A DNA stretch of 64,000 bases, from contig NZ_JAAZTU010000009.1 of assembly GCF_012395185.1 (NCBI RefSeq), positions 62,001 to 126,000 of the forward strand, read 5' to 3'. Shown here one piece after another: positions 8,632-18,099 of the stretch. A model generated the notes under the pieces. It ran no database searches and was not told where the DNA came from. It was given only the letters and a program-made list of their open reading frames with translations. Position 1 is the first letter of the stretch. Each line of letters begins with the position of its first letter. Position numbers and translations under genes: made by a program. Source of the stretch: Vibrio aestuarianus. Lineage in GTDB: Bacteria > Pseudomonadota > Gammaproteobacteria > Enterobacterales > Vibrionaceae.

Positions 8632-9053
8632 TGAAAAAAGTAAGCACTGTCGCTTTAACTCTGTTGCAAATCGTTATACTGTCATTAATTTGGTTTGCAG
8701 CTCAGTATCTGGTTACGACTTTTCACCTACCTTTACCGGCAAATTTGACTGGAATGCTCTTGCTGCTTGCTCTGATTGTGCTACGCGTAGTTCGTGTTGA
8801 CTGGTTACGTAAAGGCGCAACATGGCTACTGGCGGAAATGCTATTATTCTTTGTACCTGCGGTGGTTGCTGTGGTTAATTACCAGGACATTGTGCAGCAA
8901 GATGGGCTGAGAATTCTGGCGGTATTAATAGCAAGTACTATGGTCGTGATTGCCGTTACGGCGTGGGTTGTCGACAAAGTATATCGAATAGAATTAAAGT
9001 TGGCTCGTCGTAAAAGCAATCAAAGAAATCGTCTTGCTAGAGTGGGGTCTTAA
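8631..9053 (+). CDS. lrgA: LrgA/CidA family membrane protein
   Basis: This 140-residue protein has four hydrophobic segments, around residues 8-30, 37-53, 65-83 and 93-115, and a basic tail (KLARRKSNQRNR). This is the CidA/LrgA holin-like layout. The family forms membrane complexes with LrgB/CidB and has been tied to murein hydrolase control, programmed lysis and, in some bacteria, pyruvate uptake. Which role applies here is not shown by the sequence. No Shine-Dalgarno sequence is visible before the ATG. lrgB follows after 3 bp, so the pair is one operon. Confidence 0.88.
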   Translation: MKKVSTVALTLLQIVILSLIWFAAQYLVTTFHLPLPANLTGMLLLLALIVLRVVRVDWLRKGATWLLAEMLLFFVPAVVAVVNYQDIVQQDGLRILAVLIASTMVVIAVTAWVVDKVYRIELKLARRKSNQRNRLARVGS

Positions 9054-9056
9054 TTC

Positions 9057-9758
9057 ATGGCCACTATTTTCACTTCATCACAGCTTGGACTGCTTTGTTT
9101 AGTATTAACACTAGCATTTTATTACTTTAGTAAGTTTCTTTATCAGCGTAAACGTTCAATTTTCTTAATGCCGTTGTTACTTGCTCCACTATTGTTGGTA
9201 GCCGTTGTGATGGGTTTTCACATTCCATACCCTGCTTATATGGAAGAGTCTCATTGGTTATTGTGGATGTTAGGTCCGTCAACGGTTGCCTTTGCGATAC
9301 CGGTTTATGATAACCGGGTGTTGATTAGACGGCATTGGTTGTCCTTATCGGTAGGGGTGCTAGTATCAGTCGTTACTGCTGTTGGTAGTTCAGTTCTGAT
9401 GGCTCGTTGGCTTGATCTCCCTGAGATATTACAACGTAGTTTAGCCATGCGCTCGATTACCACTCCATTTGCTGTTGAAGCGACCAAATCGATCGGTGGT
9501 CAAAGTGACCTTACGGCGCTATTTGTTGTATTAACTGGGGTTATCGGCATGGCGATTGGTGAAGTGGTTTTGACAACATTGTCTATCCGCTCGCGGTTAG
9601 GAAGGGGAGCCAGTCTCGGTGCATCGGCTCACGGTGCCGGTACGGCTAAGGCTTATCAAATTGGCAATTCTGAAGGGGTTGTGTCAAGCGTGGTGATGAT
9701 GCTAGCAGGTATGGTAACGGTATTGTTAGCACCTTTCATCGGCCATCTACTTTGGTAA
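9057..9758 (+). CDS. lrgB: LrgB/CidB family membrane protein
   Basis: This is the 233-residue partner of LrgA. It is very hydrophobic, with about six to seven membrane segments. The conserved family motif SITTPFAVEATKSIGGQ near residue 133 and the later GASLGASAHGAGTAKAYQIG stretch are clear. It begins 3 bp after lrgA and is followed by a strong terminator. The operon is probably controlled by the divergent LysR protein and CRP. As with LrgA, lysis control and transport of small organic acids are both possible roles. Confidence 0.92.
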   Translation: MATIFTSSQLGLLCLVLTLAFYYFSKFLYQRKRSIFLMPLLLAPLLLVAVVMGFHIPYPAYMEESHWLLWMLGPSTVAFAIPVYDNRVLIRRHWLSLSVGVLVSVVTAVGSSVLMARWLDLPEILQRSLAMRSITTPFAVEATKSIGGQSDLTALFVVLTGVIGMAIGEVVLTTLSIRSRLGRGASLGASAHGAGTAKAYQIGNSEGVVSSVVMMLAGMVTVLLAPFIGHLLW

Positions 9759-9782
9759 GTATTATATCGGTTGATATAAAAA

Positions 9783-9812
9783 GACCCCCTGTTCTCGCAG
9801 GGGGGCTTTTTT
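9783..9812. terminator. Terminator between lrgB and fldA
   Basis: CCCCCTG (9785-9791) pairs with CAGGGGG (9798-9804) across a 6-nt loop, then TTTTTT. The minus-strand copy also ends in a T-rich run, so it can serve fldA. Confidence 0.88.
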
Positions 9813-10344
9813 AGTCTTCAAGCTCAGCTAAGCACATTTCATCGTAAATTTGCTTAACCCATTTGCTGACGCGTTCGTCGGTCAACTCAGGCTGGCGGTC
9901 TTCATCAATGCACAGACCGACAAAGTGGTCGTTATCACCGGCTACCAATGCTTTTGATGCTTCAAATTCATAACCTTCGGTTGGCCAATGACCAATGATG
10001 GTTGCGCCTTTGCTTTCGATAATGTCGCGCACGGTACCCATTGCATCGCAGAAATACTCTGCGTAATCTTCTTGGTCACCACAACCGAAAATAGCAACCA
10101 GCTTGGTTGAGAAGTCGATCGCTTCTAATTCAGGGAAGAAATCATCCCAGTCACACTGTGCTTCACCGTAGTACCAAGTTGGAATACCAAGAAGCAATAA
10201 GTCGAAATTATCAATATCTTCTTTGCTGCTTTTAGCAATATCTTGAACGTGAACGAGCTGCTTACCCAGTTGCTTTTGAATCATCTTCGCAACCGCTTCA
10301 GTATTACCGGTATCGCTACCAAAGAAGAGACCTACACTTGCCAT
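9811..10344 (-). CDS. fldA: Flavodoxin I
   Basis: This 177-residue FMN electron carrier has the phosphate-binding loop GSDTGNTEAVAK at residues 9-20, the W-containing PTWYYGEAQCDWDDF loop that packs on the flavin, and the GCGDQEDYAEYFCDA stretch. It is the long-chain flavodoxin type. It passes electrons to enzymes such as MetH activation, BioB, IspG/H and anaerobic ribonucleotide reductase activase. It is the last gene of a minus-strand set ybfF-DUF2788-fldA, 48 bp after the DUF2788 gene. Confidence 0.96.
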   Translation of the reverse strand: MASVGLFFGSDTGNTEAVAKMIQKQLGKQLVHVQDIAKSSKEDIDNFDLLLLGIPTWYYGEAQCDWDDFFPELEAIDFSTKLVAIFGCGDQEDYAEYFCDAMGTVRDIIESKGATIIGHWPTEGYEFEASKALVAGDNDHFVGLCIDEDRQPELTDERVSKWVKQIYDEMCLAELED

Positions 10345-10392
10345 AGAATCATTACCTTTAATTTGTCATTTTCTGGCGGATGAAGCTGATCT

Positions 10393-10614
10393 TTATCCAA
10401 GACCGGTGCCTTCCCAACTGAGTTGGATTAGCCCTTTAGTGATAAAGCCAGCACACCCTAAAAACAGAACCAGCCATACAATACGACGTCCAAATGGTGG
10501 AACATTACCCTGCTTAAGGACATCTTTGATCGCCATACCAATAAGAAAGAATATAGCTGCAAAAAGAAGATCGAGTCCAATCGACTCAAGCATGTTCATG
10601 TAGTCGTACAGCAT
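10393..10614 (-). CDS. DUF2788 small membrane protein
   Basis: This 73-residue protein has two hydrophobic segments (about residues 12-30 and 44-62) joined by a basic loop, KDVLKQGNVPPFGRR. It matches the DUF2788 family, commonly found beside fldA in vibrios. No function is known. The ATG at 10614 follows AAAGGA with a 5-6 nt gap. Confidence 0.75.
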   Translation of the reverse strand: MLYDYMNMLESIGLDLLFAAIFFLIGMAIKDVLKQGNVPPFGRRIVWLVLFLGCAGFITKGLIQLSWEGTGLG

Positions 10615-10722
10615 GGGAATCCTTTATGCCAATTTGCTTGCGCGCACTATACCACTGTTATTCATCAAAGTTAATGCGTGCATGAGTACCTATTTCACAC
10701 TTGTTTCAACAACAAACGATGC

Positions 10723-11490
10723 TTAATCGATGAACTTGCGGATAGCTCGTAACACTTCTACCGGCTTCTCAGCGTGTAACCAGTGGCCAGTATTAGCAAT
10801 GACGTGGGCTTTCGCTTGGCTAAATTGTTGCTGAATCAAGGGCTGATGCTCAGCCATTAAATAATCTGACTCACTGCCTTTAATGAATAGTGTTGGGATA
10901 TCGGTGGTCGCAATAGGCTGCCAGCCTAAGATATGCCAATAATTGCTCTCAATACTTGCGACATTGAAACGCCATGTCATGACGTTATCATTACCTTTTG
11001 CGATTGATTTACTCAAAAACTGTCGTACACCTTCGAGTTCAATATGCTCGGCTAGAATCGACATCACTTTAGCACGAGAGCTTGGTTGTTGTTCGATAAC
11101 CGCCTTAAGCCCTGCGAGCACATTGTCATGTCGTCGTTGGTGGTAGCTCACCGGTGCCATATCTAACACAATAAGTTTGCTCATTTTCTTCGGTGCAATT
11201 TCAGTCAGCTTCATGGCGACTTTACCGCCCATTGAATGTCCGATGACTATCGCTGAGTCAACGGCTAGATGCTCGAGTAGATTGGCGACATCTTGAGCCA
11301 TACCGGTGTAATCATGCTGCTGTGAGTGGAATGATTGACCGTGGTTACGCAGGTCAATACTTAGGACTTGATGGTCGGTTTTAAGATCTCGGGCGAGTAA
11401 GCCTAAATTGTCGAGATTACCAAATAACCCATGGATCAAAACAACGGTGTGACCTTCACCTTCGAGTTTGTAATTAAGAAGTGCTGACAT
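10723..11490 (-). CDS. ybfF: YbfF-type alpha/beta-fold esterase
   Basis: This 255-residue alpha/beta hydrolase has the oxyanion region VVLIHGLFGNLDNL, the nucleophile elbow GHSMGG with Ser86, and the C-terminal catalytic His in NTGHWLHAEKP. E. coli YbfF hydrolyses acyl-CoA and short esters in vitro. The in vivo substrate is unknown. It is divergent from seqA, as in E. coli, and leads the ybfF-DUF2788-fldA set. Confidence 0.9.
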   Translation of the reverse strand: MSALLNYKLEGEGHTVVLIHGLFGNLDNLGLLARDLKTDHQVLSIDLRNHGQSFHSQQHDYTGMAQDVANLLEHLAVDSAIVIGHSMGGKVAMKLTEIAPKKMSKLIVLDMAPVSYHQRRHDNVLAGLKAVIEQQPSSRAKVMSILAEHIELEGVRQFLSKSIAKGNDNVMTWRFNVASIESNYWHILGWQPIATTDIPTLFIKGSESDYLMAEHQPLIQQQFSQAKAHVIANTGHWLHAEKPVEVLRAIRKFID

Positions 11491-11582
11491 TTTATCTTAT
11501 TAGTGATTGGTTTAACGTAGAGTATCAGTGAAGATCTCGCTATAATCCCCCAGAGTTTAAACATTGAGATTGTGAAAAGCGA

Positions 11583-12131
11583 ATGAAAACAATTGAGGTT
11601 GATGAGGATCTATACCGTTACATTGCAAGTCAAACCCAGCATATTGGTGAAAGCGCGTCTGACATTTTACGTCGTTTGCTGAACGTTGATGGTAAGGTTT
11701 CTGCTGCAACGGTAATGACACAAGTAAACGTTGAACCTAAAGGCATTGTTGTGAGTAAAGATGCCGTTCGAGATACACAGATTGATAGCGTAAAAGAGAT
11801 GCGTTCTTTGCTGATTTCTGATGAATTTGCGGGTCTGAAAAAAGCGATTGATCGCTTTATGTTGGTGCTTTCAACTTTATACCGCATTGATCCTGCAAGT
11901 TTTTCTGAAGCGACATTAGTGAACAAAGGGCGTAAACGTGTTTACTTTGCAGATAATGAGCAAACTTTACTTGAAAGTGGTCAAACAACCAAACCAAAAG
12001 CGATTCCAAATACGCCGTTTTGGGTGATCACTAACAATAATACCAGCCGTAAGCAGCAGATGATTGAACAATTGATGGCGCTGATGAATTTCCCATCAGA
12101 CATCATTGAGAAAGTAACAAACGCTATCTAA
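11583..12131 (+). CDS. seqA: SeqA, negative modulator of replication initiation
   Basis: SeqA binds hemimethylated GATC pairs behind the replication fork and sequesters oriC. The 182-residue protein has the N-terminal oligomerisation segment (MKTIEVDEDLYRYIASQTQH, then GESASDILRRLL), a variable linker, and the C-terminal DNA-binding domain ending in TNNNTSRKQQMIEQLM. The ATG is preceded by GTGAAAAGCGA. It sits upstream of pgm as in enterobacteria, with a terminator-like hairpin between them that would lower pgm read-through. Confidence 0.96.
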   Translation: MKTIEVDEDLYRYIASQTQHIGESASDILRRLLNVDGKVSAATVMTQVNVEPKGIVVSKDAVRDTQIDSVKEMRSLLISDEFAGLKKAIDRFMLVLSTLYRIDPASFSEATLVNKGRKRVYFADNEQTLLESGQTTKPKAIPNTPFWVITNNNTSRKQQMIEQLMALMNFPSDIIEKVTNAI

Positions 12132-12172
12132 CATTCTCTTTAGCTTGTTATTCAAAGATAAAAATCTGATTT

Positions 12173-12217
12173 AAGCCTCATACTGCGAGAAATAAATTTC
12201 GTATTATGAGGCTTTTT
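12173..12217 (+). terminator. Terminator or attenuator between seqA and pgm
   Basis: AAGCCTCATA (12173-12182) pairs with TATGAGGCTT (12205-12214) and is followed by more T. The interval has a second partial stem. The pgm start is 34 bp later, so this hairpin lies in a possible read-through path. Confidence 0.75.
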
Positions 12218-12250
12218 GTTTCGTCGTTATTTCAAGAAAGGATGTCAAAA

Positions 12251-13897
12251 ATGGCTATGCACCCACGCGCAGGACAGAAAGCGCTTCAGGAAGATCTACA
12301 TAATATCCCTGCGCTTGTCGCAAACTATTTCTTACTTCAACCCGATCCTACTTGCCCTGAGCATAAAGTGCAGTTCGGTACTTCAGGTCATCGCGGTAGC
12401 GCAGATAAATCAACCTTCAACGAAAATCATATCTTAGCGATTACTCAGGCACTGGCCGAAGTGCGTGCAGAACAAGGTACTCAAGGTCCTATTTTTGTTG
12501 GAAAAGATACGCATGCGTTATCGGAACCTGCATTTTCTAGCGTTGTTGAAGTGCTGATTGCCAATGGCATTGAAGTGATTGTGCAACAGAATAATGGCTA
12601 TACACCAACGCCAGGTATCTCACACGCGATTCTGACTTATAACTTAACTCATCAACAGAAAGCCGATGGTATTGTAATTACACCATCGCACAATCCGCCA
12701 CAAGACGGTGGAATTAAGTACAACCCAACACACGGTGGTCCAGCTGAAGGTGAATTAACGCAAGCGATAGAAGACCGAGCGAATGTCATTATTGCAGAGG
12801 GCATGCAAGGTGTTAAACGCGTAGCGATTACGCAAGCCAAGCAGTCACCACTGTTTAAAGAGGTTGATCTCGTGAAACCGTATATTGATGACTTGGTCAA
12901 TGTTATTGATATGCAAGCTATCCAAAAAGCTAACCTTAAACTGGGTGTTGATCCATTGGGCGGTAGTGGCATCGATTATTGGCGTCAAATTGCTAAAGCT
13001 TATAAGCTGAATTTAACGCTAGTCAGTGAGGCGGTTGATCCTACTTTCCAATTCATGTCATTGGATAAAGATGGTGTGGTGCGTATGGACTGTTCTTCAC
13101 CTTATGCGATGGCAGGGCTGCTGGCACTAAAAGATGAGTATGACTTAGCTTTTGGTAATGATCCTGATTATGACCGCCACGGTATTGTGACACCGAAAGG
13201 TTTGATGAACCCGAACCATTTCTTAGCGGTATGTATTGACTACCTATATCGTCATCGTCAGCAATGGCGTCAAGACGTGGCTGTTGGCAAAACATTGGTA
13301 TCAAGTGCTCTTATTGATCGTGTTGTCGCTGACCTTGGCCGTGAATTGTGTGAAGTACCGGTTGGCTTTAAATGGTTTGTTGATGGTTTATACAGCGGTC
13401 AATTTGGTTTTGGCGGTGAAGAAAGCGCCGGGGCATCTTTCCTGCGTAAAGACGGTACGCCATGGTCAACAGATAAAGACGGCATTATTCTTTGTTTACT
13501 GGCAGCAGAAATTACCGCAGTGACAGGCAAAAACCCGCAACAATACTATGAAGAGCTTGCAGCAAAACATGGCGAGTCAAAGTACAGCCGTATCCAAGCG
13601 GTCGCTAATGGCCCGCAAAAAGCTGTACTTAGCAAGCTGTCACCAGAAATGGTATCAGCGCAAACATTGGCAGGTGACGCAATCACCGCACGTTTGACGC
13701 ATGCTCCGGGTAATGGCGCGGCAATCGGTGGCCTTAAAGTGACTACCGATTTTGGTTGGTTTGCAGCTCGTCCTTCAGGTACGGAAGATATTTACAAAAT
13801 TTATTGTGAAAGCTTTAAAGGTGAAGAGCACTTAAAGCAGATTGAATCTGAAGCTCAGGATATTGTTAATCAAGTATTTGCTGACGCGGGTTTATAA
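12251..13897 (+). CDS. pgm: Phosphoglucomutase (alpha-D-glucose phosphate-specific)
   Basis: This enzyme interconverts glucose-1-phosphate and glucose-6-phosphate for glycogen, trehalose and surface sugar synthesis. The 548-residue protein has the N-terminal FGTSGHRGS motif, phospho-Ser146 in [11 protein letters not shown], the metal loop DPDYDRHG, the sugar-specificity loop [11 protein letters not shown] and the phosphate-binding [12 protein letters not shown] near the end. The frame opens at 12206, but MAMHPRAGQ at 12251 matches the family start and lies 9 nt after AAAGGA. It is downstream of seqA and has its own strong terminator. Confidence 0.97.
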   Translation: MAMHPRAGQKALQEDLHNIPALVANYFLLQPDPTCPEHKVQFGTSGHRGSADKSTFNENHILAITQALAEVRAEQGTQGPIFVGKDTHALSEPAFSSVVEVLIANGIEVIVQQNNGYTPTPGISHAILTYNLTHQQKADGIVITPSHNPPQDGGIKYNPTHGGPAEGELTQAIEDRANVIIAEGMQGVKRVAITQAKQSPLFKEVDLVKPYIDDLVNVIDMQAIQKANLKLGVDPLGGSGIDYWRQIAKAYKLNLTLVSEAVDPTFQFMSLDKDGVVRMDCSSPYAMAGLLALKDEYDLAFGNDPDYDRHGIVTPKGLMNPNHFLAVCIDYLYRHRQQWRQDVAVGKTLVSSALIDRVVADLGRELCEVPVGFKWFVDGLYSGQFGFGGEESAGASFLRKDGTPWSTDKDGIILCLLAAEITAVTGKNPQQYYEELAAKHGESKYSRIQAVANGPQKAVLSKLSPEMVSAQTLAGDAITARLTHAPGNGAAIGGLKVTTDFGWFAARPSGTEDIYKIYCESFKGEEHLKQIESEAQDIVNQVFADAGL

Positions 13898-13913
13898 TAC
13901 AAATCATCAATGT

Positions 13914-13944
13914 AAACGGGCGACCATGTTGGTCGCCCGTTTTG
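13914..13944 (+). terminator. Terminator of pgm
   Basis: AAACGGGCGACC (13914-13925) pairs with GGTCGCCCGTTT (13931-13942), then T. It is GC-rich and very stable. On the minus strand the trailing T-run is weak. Confidence 0.88.
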
Positions 13945-13989
13945 TTTCCATCATCGCTTAAATGGCATATCAAAACAGTAATGCACAGT

Positions 13990-14754
13990 TCAAACGCTGT
14001 GATGTGGCCATTGCTCTGGCACGATAAACCAAAATCGACCACTCTCAATTTGGCAATGCACAAAACCTTGTTCTGGGGCTGAGGCAAAAACTGGGCTTGT
14101 AGTACTTTTTCCGCTTATCCATTGTGGTTTGTCAAGTAAGAATAGCGTTTCGTTTATTTGCTCTGTTTGGCTTTGATAGCACCAATACCCAGCAATTTGT
14201 GATGAATTAATTGTGTAACCTAAACATTGTTCTGGAACCGTTTCATTGGCAAAGGGGTTGATATACAAACGGCCTTGCATTAACAAGTGGTGGCTGATGT
14301 CACGCCATAGTGGGTAGGTGGTTTGAAATGATTCGGACTGAGATAGCGTTAGTTGCTGATTGAGCATGTGGTCGAGCTTTATATCAAGACGATCTTGTGA
14401 GTTTGGTCCGTACCAGAGCTCTTGATGGAGAAGGTAAAATTTAATCGCCACTTCCCAGTGTTCATAGCGTTGCTGCCGCTTATTTTTCACAACGAAATCA
14501 AGTGAACCCAGTGTCGTTCCCGCATCATTTAATTGAATTTCTTCAGATACAGCTGAATACGTTGGATCGAGTCTAAATAGTAGAGAGCATAGATGCTGAT
14601 AGATAAAGCCTAATCTTGGGTTACCAGCATAACTTTCTTTAAGCTGCGGAATATCCCGCATAAAGGGATGATGCGCGGCAACAACACCTTTGTCATGAAA
14701 TAATGCAGGAGTGGTTGATACCCAATTAGCCAGTGAGTTTAGGTCTATCTTCAT
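13990..14754 (-). CDS. DUF1853 family protein
   Basis: This 254-residue cytoplasmic protein is recognised as DUF1853 from the conserved run LGSLDFVV, then HWEVAIKFYL (residues about 85-110), and the later GPNSQDRLDIKLDHML. The spaced Asp, Glu and Lys recall a nuclease-type core, but the fit to a PD-(D/E)xK motif is imperfect, so function is open. The ATG at 14754 is followed by family-like sequence. It is convergent with pgm and divergent from the Nif3-like gene. Confidence 0.78.
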   Translation of the reverse strand: MKIDLNSLANWVSTTPALFHDKGVVAAHHPFMRDIPQLKESYAGNPRLGFIYQHLCSLLFRLDPTYSAVSEEIQLNDAGTTLGSLDFVVKNKRQQRYEHWEVAIKFYLLHQELWYGPNSQDRLDIKLDHMLNQQLTLSQSESFQTTYPLWRDISHHLLMQGRLYINPFANETVPEQCLGYTINSSQIAGYWCYQSQTEQINETLFLLDKPQWISGKSTTSPVFASAPEQGFVHCQIESGRFWFIVPEQWPHHSV

Positions 14755-14839
14755 TGATATTTCTCTTCTTCATTTTTCGACATCTTAGCTCGGAATTGCT
14801 ATAACCACGCTAGTTAAAAATACAATCTTGGGATGAATA

Positions 14840-15598
14840 ATGGATAATTTACAACTTGAAGCTTTAATTAATCAAAAGCTTACTCCTCAGTTAATTAAAG
14901 ACTATTGCCCGAATGGATTACAAGTCGAAGGTCGATCTAAAATCAAAAAGATTGTTACGGGTGTTACCGCCTCTCAAGCGCTCATTGACAAGGCTGTCGA
15001 ACTTAAAGCCGATGCTTTACTGGTTCACCATGGCTATTTTTGGAAAGGTGAACCTGAACCGATTCGAGGCATGAAGGGCAAACGAATTCGAACTTTAATT
15101 AAAAATGATATCAACCTATTTGGTTACCACTTACCACTAGATATCCATCCAGAGTTAGGGAATAACGCCGAGCTTGCGCGTTTACTCGATATTGAAGTCG
15201 AAGGTGGAATGGAAGGTCACCCTCAATCTGTTGCCATGTTTGGGCGTCTTAACAAACCGATGTCAGGTGCTGAGTTGGCGAGCAAAATCAATCAAGTTCT
15301 CAACCGTCAGCCTTTGCATATTGCGCCAGAACAGACGGAAAAAATGATTGAAACCGTTGGTTGGTGTACGGGCGGGGGGCAAGATTACATCGAACTTGCG
15401 GTGCAACAGGGACTTGATGCCTTTATTTCTGGTGAAATATCAGAACGAACCACCTATTCGGCAAGAGAGCAGGGTATTCATTATTTTTCAGCCGGGCATC
15501 ATGCAACAGAGCGTTATGGTATTAAGGCTTTAGGAGAATGGTTAGCGAGAGAATATGGTTTTGAGGTTGAGTTTATCGATATCGATAATCCTGTGTAG
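14840..15598 (+). CDS. ybgI: Nif3-like dinuclear metal-centre protein (YbgI)
   Basis: This 252-residue protein is of the Nif3/YbgI family, which forms toroidal hexamers with a two-metal site in each subunit. The metal-binding motifs are visible: LLVHHGYFWKG around residue 62, HLPLDIHPELGNN around residue 95, and the C-terminal SAGHHATERYG with its His and Glu. The N-terminus CPNGLQVEG is characteristic. E. coli YbgI has been linked to GTP cyclohydrolase-like or repair functions, none settled. The gene is monocistronic, with a terminator shared with gltA. Confidence 0.9.
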   Translation: MDNLQLEALINQKLTPQLIKDYCPNGLQVEGRSKIKKIVTGVTASQALIDKAVELKADALLVHHGYFWKGEPEPIRGMKGKRIRTLIKNDINLFGYHLPLDIHPELGNNAELARLLDIEVEGGMEGHPQSVAMFGRLNKPMSGAELASKINQVLNRQPLHIAPEQTEKMIETVGWCTGGGQDYIELAVQQGLDAFISGEISERTTYSAREQGIHYFSAGHHATERYGIKALGEWLAREYGFEVEFIDIDNPV

Positions 15599-15626
15599 TC
15601 AGCTTGTTGCGTGGTTGCATAAAATA

Positions 15627-15655
15627 AAAAAGAGCGAGTGGATACTCGCTCTTTT
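15627..15655. terminator. Bidirectional terminator between ybgI and gltA
   Basis: AGAGCGAGT (15631-15639) pairs with ACTCGCTCT (15644-15652), with A-run before and T-run after. Confidence 0.88.
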
Positions 15656-15681
15656 CAATTAAGTCATACTGACTAGATCTG

Positions 15682-16971
15682 TTATTCGCGTTCGTGCAAT
15701 GGTTTGAAATCACGCATTTTTTGACCTGTGTAAAGTTGGCGAGGACGGCCAATTTTATTGTCAGGGTCGCTGTGCATTTCGTTCCAGTGTGCAATCCAAC
15801 CAATAGTACGAGACATGGCGAAGATAACGGTAAACATAGAAACTGGGATACCGATAGCTTTTAGGATAATGCCTGAGTAGAAATCAACGTTCGGGTAGAG
15901 TTTTTTCTCAACAAAATATTCGTCAGAAAGTGCGATGCGTTCAAGCTCCATCGCCACATCCAATAGTGGGTCTTGGATGTTCAACTCTTTTAGAACTTCA
16001 TGACAAGCTTCACGCATTACCGTCGCTCGTGGATCATAGTTTTTATACACTCGGTGACCAAAGCCCATTAAGCGGAATGGATCATCCTTATCTTTTGCTC
16101 TCACCACATACTCAGGAATGTTATCTACGCTGCCAATTTCTTCAAGCATGCGCAAACAAGCTTCGTTTGCACCACCATGAGCTGGTCCCCATAAAGAAGC
16201 AATACCAGCGGCAATACACGCAAATGGGTTAGCACCTGAAGAACCCGCTAGACGTACGGTCGATGTAGACGCATTTTGCTCGTGATCAGCGTGCAGGGTA
16301 AATATTTTATCCATCGCACGAGCCACTACAGGGTTGACTTCATATTCTTCACATGGCGTTGCAAACATCATGTGCAGGAAGTTTTCCGCATAGTTTAGAT
16401 CATTCCGTGGGTAAATAAACGGTTGACCAGTTGAGTACTTGTAACACATGGCTGCAAGTGTTGGCATTTTAGAAAGCAGGCGGTAAGCCGCTATCTCACG
16501 GTGTGTATCATTATTAATGTCGAGTGAATCGTGGTAGAACGCCGCAAGCGCTCCAACCACACCGCACATAACAGCCATTGGGTGAGCGTCACGGCGGAAA
16601 CCGTGAAAGAAACTCGCAATTTGTTCATGAACCATCGTATGGCGAGTAACGATCTTTTTAAACTCTTCGTATTGTTCACGATTTGGAGCTTCACCATAAA
16701 GAAGAATGTAACAAACTTCTAAGTAATCGGCGTTATTGGCTAACTGATCGATAGGGAAACCACGGTGCAATAACACCCCTTTACCACCATCAATATAAGT
16801 GATTTGAGATTCACAAGATGCAGTGGCAAGGAAACCAGGATCAAAAGTGAAGTATCCGTTGGACCCCAGTTTACGAACGTCGATTACTTGAGGACCTACT
16901 GTCCCATCCATAATCGGCAGTTCGATTGGCGCTTTGCCTTCGATATGAAGGGTAGCTTTCTTATCTGCCAT
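15682..16971 (-). CDS. gltA: Citrate synthase (type II, hexameric)
   Basis: Citrate synthase condenses acetyl-CoA and oxaloacetate at the entry of the TCA cycle. The 429-residue length matches the Gram-negative NADH-sensitive type (E. coli 427). The catalytic elements are seen: [30 protein letters not shown] with an active-site His, and [14 protein letters not shown] with the second His. The Asp lies in the later ILKAIGIP region or just before it. An AAGGAG site precedes the ATG. It is divergent from sdhCDAB across a 394-bp control region. Confidence 0.97.
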   Translation of the reverse strand: MADKKATLHIEGKAPIELPIMDGTVGPQVIDVRKLGSNGYFTFDPGFLATASCESQITYIDGGKGVLLHRGFPIDQLANNADYLEVCYILLYGEAPNREQYEEFKKIVTRHTMVHEQIASFFHGFRRDAHPMAVMCGVVGALAAFYHDSLDINNDTHREIAAYRLLSKMPTLAAMCYKYSTGQPFIYPRNDLNYAENFLHMMFATPCEEYEVNPVVARAMDKIFTLHADHEQNASTSTVRLAGSSGANPFACIAAGIASLWGPAHGGANEACLRMLEEIGSVDNIPEYVVRAKDKDDPFRLMGFGHRVYKNYDPRATVMREACHEVLKELNIQDPLLDVAMELERIALSDEYFVEKKLYPNVDFYSGIILKAIGIPVSMFTVIFAMSRTIGWIAHWNEMHSDPDNKIGRPRQLYTGQKMRDFKPLHERE

Positions 16972-17365
16972 AACAATCTCCTTTGTTTATTATTTAATCC
17001 GTCCAGGATGTTTGTGTGACATTTTTTTACGTGTGTTCGGGGTTAAAGTCAATTTTTCTCCTCTGATGTGTGCACTTGTTTAGATTTTTTGGACATATAA
17101 AGTTAAAAATCTGTTCTGTGTAGCAAAAATTGTTACATCAATTGTATTAGAATGTTGCCAGCCGTATAGTGGCACTGCAAATTTTGGTGAAAACCTTATA
17201 AATTCAAGGCTAAAAACAATTGTGAGGTAGTGTGTTTAGTCTTGTTGTTAACAATGTTTTTACATTTAACCGTGCTGATTCCGCGGCTTGTTGTTAAATT
17301 AATGTTAACTTTTGTGGGTTTGGAACCAAATTTCATCTATAACTATAAATGCTCAATGGAGCTGA
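16972..17365. promoter_or_regulatory. Divergent gltA / sdhC control region
   Basis: This 394-bp gene-free interval must hold both promoters. It is AT-rich and has several GTTAA-type words, including TTGTTAACAATG (17243-17254) and the ArcA-like site listed separately. No ORF or RNA gene is apparent. I did not find a clean CRP palindrome. Confidence 0.5.
17293..17307 (+). promoter_or_regulatory. Candidate ArcA-P box upstream of sdhC
   Basis: GTTAAATTAATGTTA closely matches the 15-bp ArcA consensus GTTAATTAAATGTTA, with two GTTA words 11 bp apart. It lies 59 bp before sdhC. ArcA represses sdh under low oxygen in E. coli, so this fits. Confidence 0.6.
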
Positions 17366-17758
17366 GTGAGCAAGCCCGTGAAAGAAAGAAAGTCAAGACC
17401 TGTTAATTTAGATTTACAGACCATCCACTTTCCGATCAGCGCAATCGCATCTATCCTACATCGTGTGTCTGGGGTGATCATGTTTGTTGCAGTCGGAATT
17501 TTGTTGTGGTTACTCTCCCTCTCGTTAGCCTCCCCTGTAGGTTTTATGGAAGCCAGCAACATTGTTAACGGCTTTTTTGTGAAATTTATCTTGTGGGGAA
17601 TATTAACTGCACTGTCATACCACATTGCTGGTGGTATTCGCCATTTGCTGATGGACCTCGGCCATTTTGAAGAGCTAGAGTCTGGTGCAATGAGTGCAAA
17701 AGTTACGTTTATCGTAACCGCAGTGTTGTCAGTTTTAGCGGGGGTTTTGGTATGGTAA
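17366..17758 (+). CDS. sdhC: Succinate dehydrogenase cytochrome b556 subunit
   Basis: SdhC is the large membrane anchor of complex II and helps bind heme b and ubiquinone. The 130-residue protein has three membrane helices (about residues 30-55, 68-90, 108-128). Conserved features are SAIASILHRVSG and the heme-ligand His in YHIAGGIRHLLMD. The start is a GTG at 17366, 4 nt after GGAG; a second GTG at 17378 is possible. It opens the eight-gene sdhCDAB-sucABCD run and overlaps sdhD by 7 bp. Confidence 0.95.
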   Translation: MSKPVKERKSRPVNLDLQTIHFPISAIASILHRVSGVIMFVAVGILLWLLSLSLASPVGFMEASNIVNGFFVKFILWGILTALSYHIAGGIRHLLMDLGHFEELESGAMSAKVTFIVTAVLSVLAGVLVW

Positions 17759-18099
17759 AACACGTTTCTTCAGTTGGTCGCAACGGGGTGCATGATTACC
17801 TACTCATCCGTGCCTCTGCGATCATCATGACGCTTTATACTATCTACCTAGTGAGCTTTTGTGCTTTCTCAGGAGATATTTCTTACGTCTCTTGGACGCA
17901 GTTCTTTGGTGGTACATTTACTAAAGTCTTCACAATGCTAGCGTTAGTCTCAGTCCTAATCCATGGCTGGATAGGCCTATGGCAAGTACTAACGGATTAT
18001 ATCAAGTGTTCTAAGTTACGCGGTGGTTTACAGCTTGTGGTTATCGCCGTGCTATTTGGATACTTCTTCTCTGGCTTATTTGTATTGTGGGGTGCGTAA
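17752..18099 (+). CDS. sdhD: Succinate dehydrogenase membrane anchor subunit
   Basis: SdhD is the second membrane anchor, completing the quinone and heme b site with SdhC. The 115-residue protein has three membrane helices. The N-terminal GRNGVHDYLLIRASAIIMTL and the middle VLIHGWIGLWQVLTDY are family signatures, the latter with the heme His. The ATG overlaps the end of sdhC by 7 bp, and sdhA starts directly after its stop. Confidence 0.94.
   Translation: MVKHVSSVGRNGVHDYLLIRASAIIMTLYTIYLVSFCAFSGDISYVSWTQFFGGTFTKVFTMLALVSVLIHGWIGLWQVLTDYIKCSKLRGGLQLVVIAVLFGYFFSGLFVLWGA

Noticed and set aside
12652..12972. 106-codon antisense frame in pgm
   Set aside because: It is an antisense shadow of a strongly conserved enzyme.
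15930..16232. 100-codon frame antisense to gltA
   Set aside because: It lies within the conserved citrate synthase active-site region on the opposite strand; no independent support.
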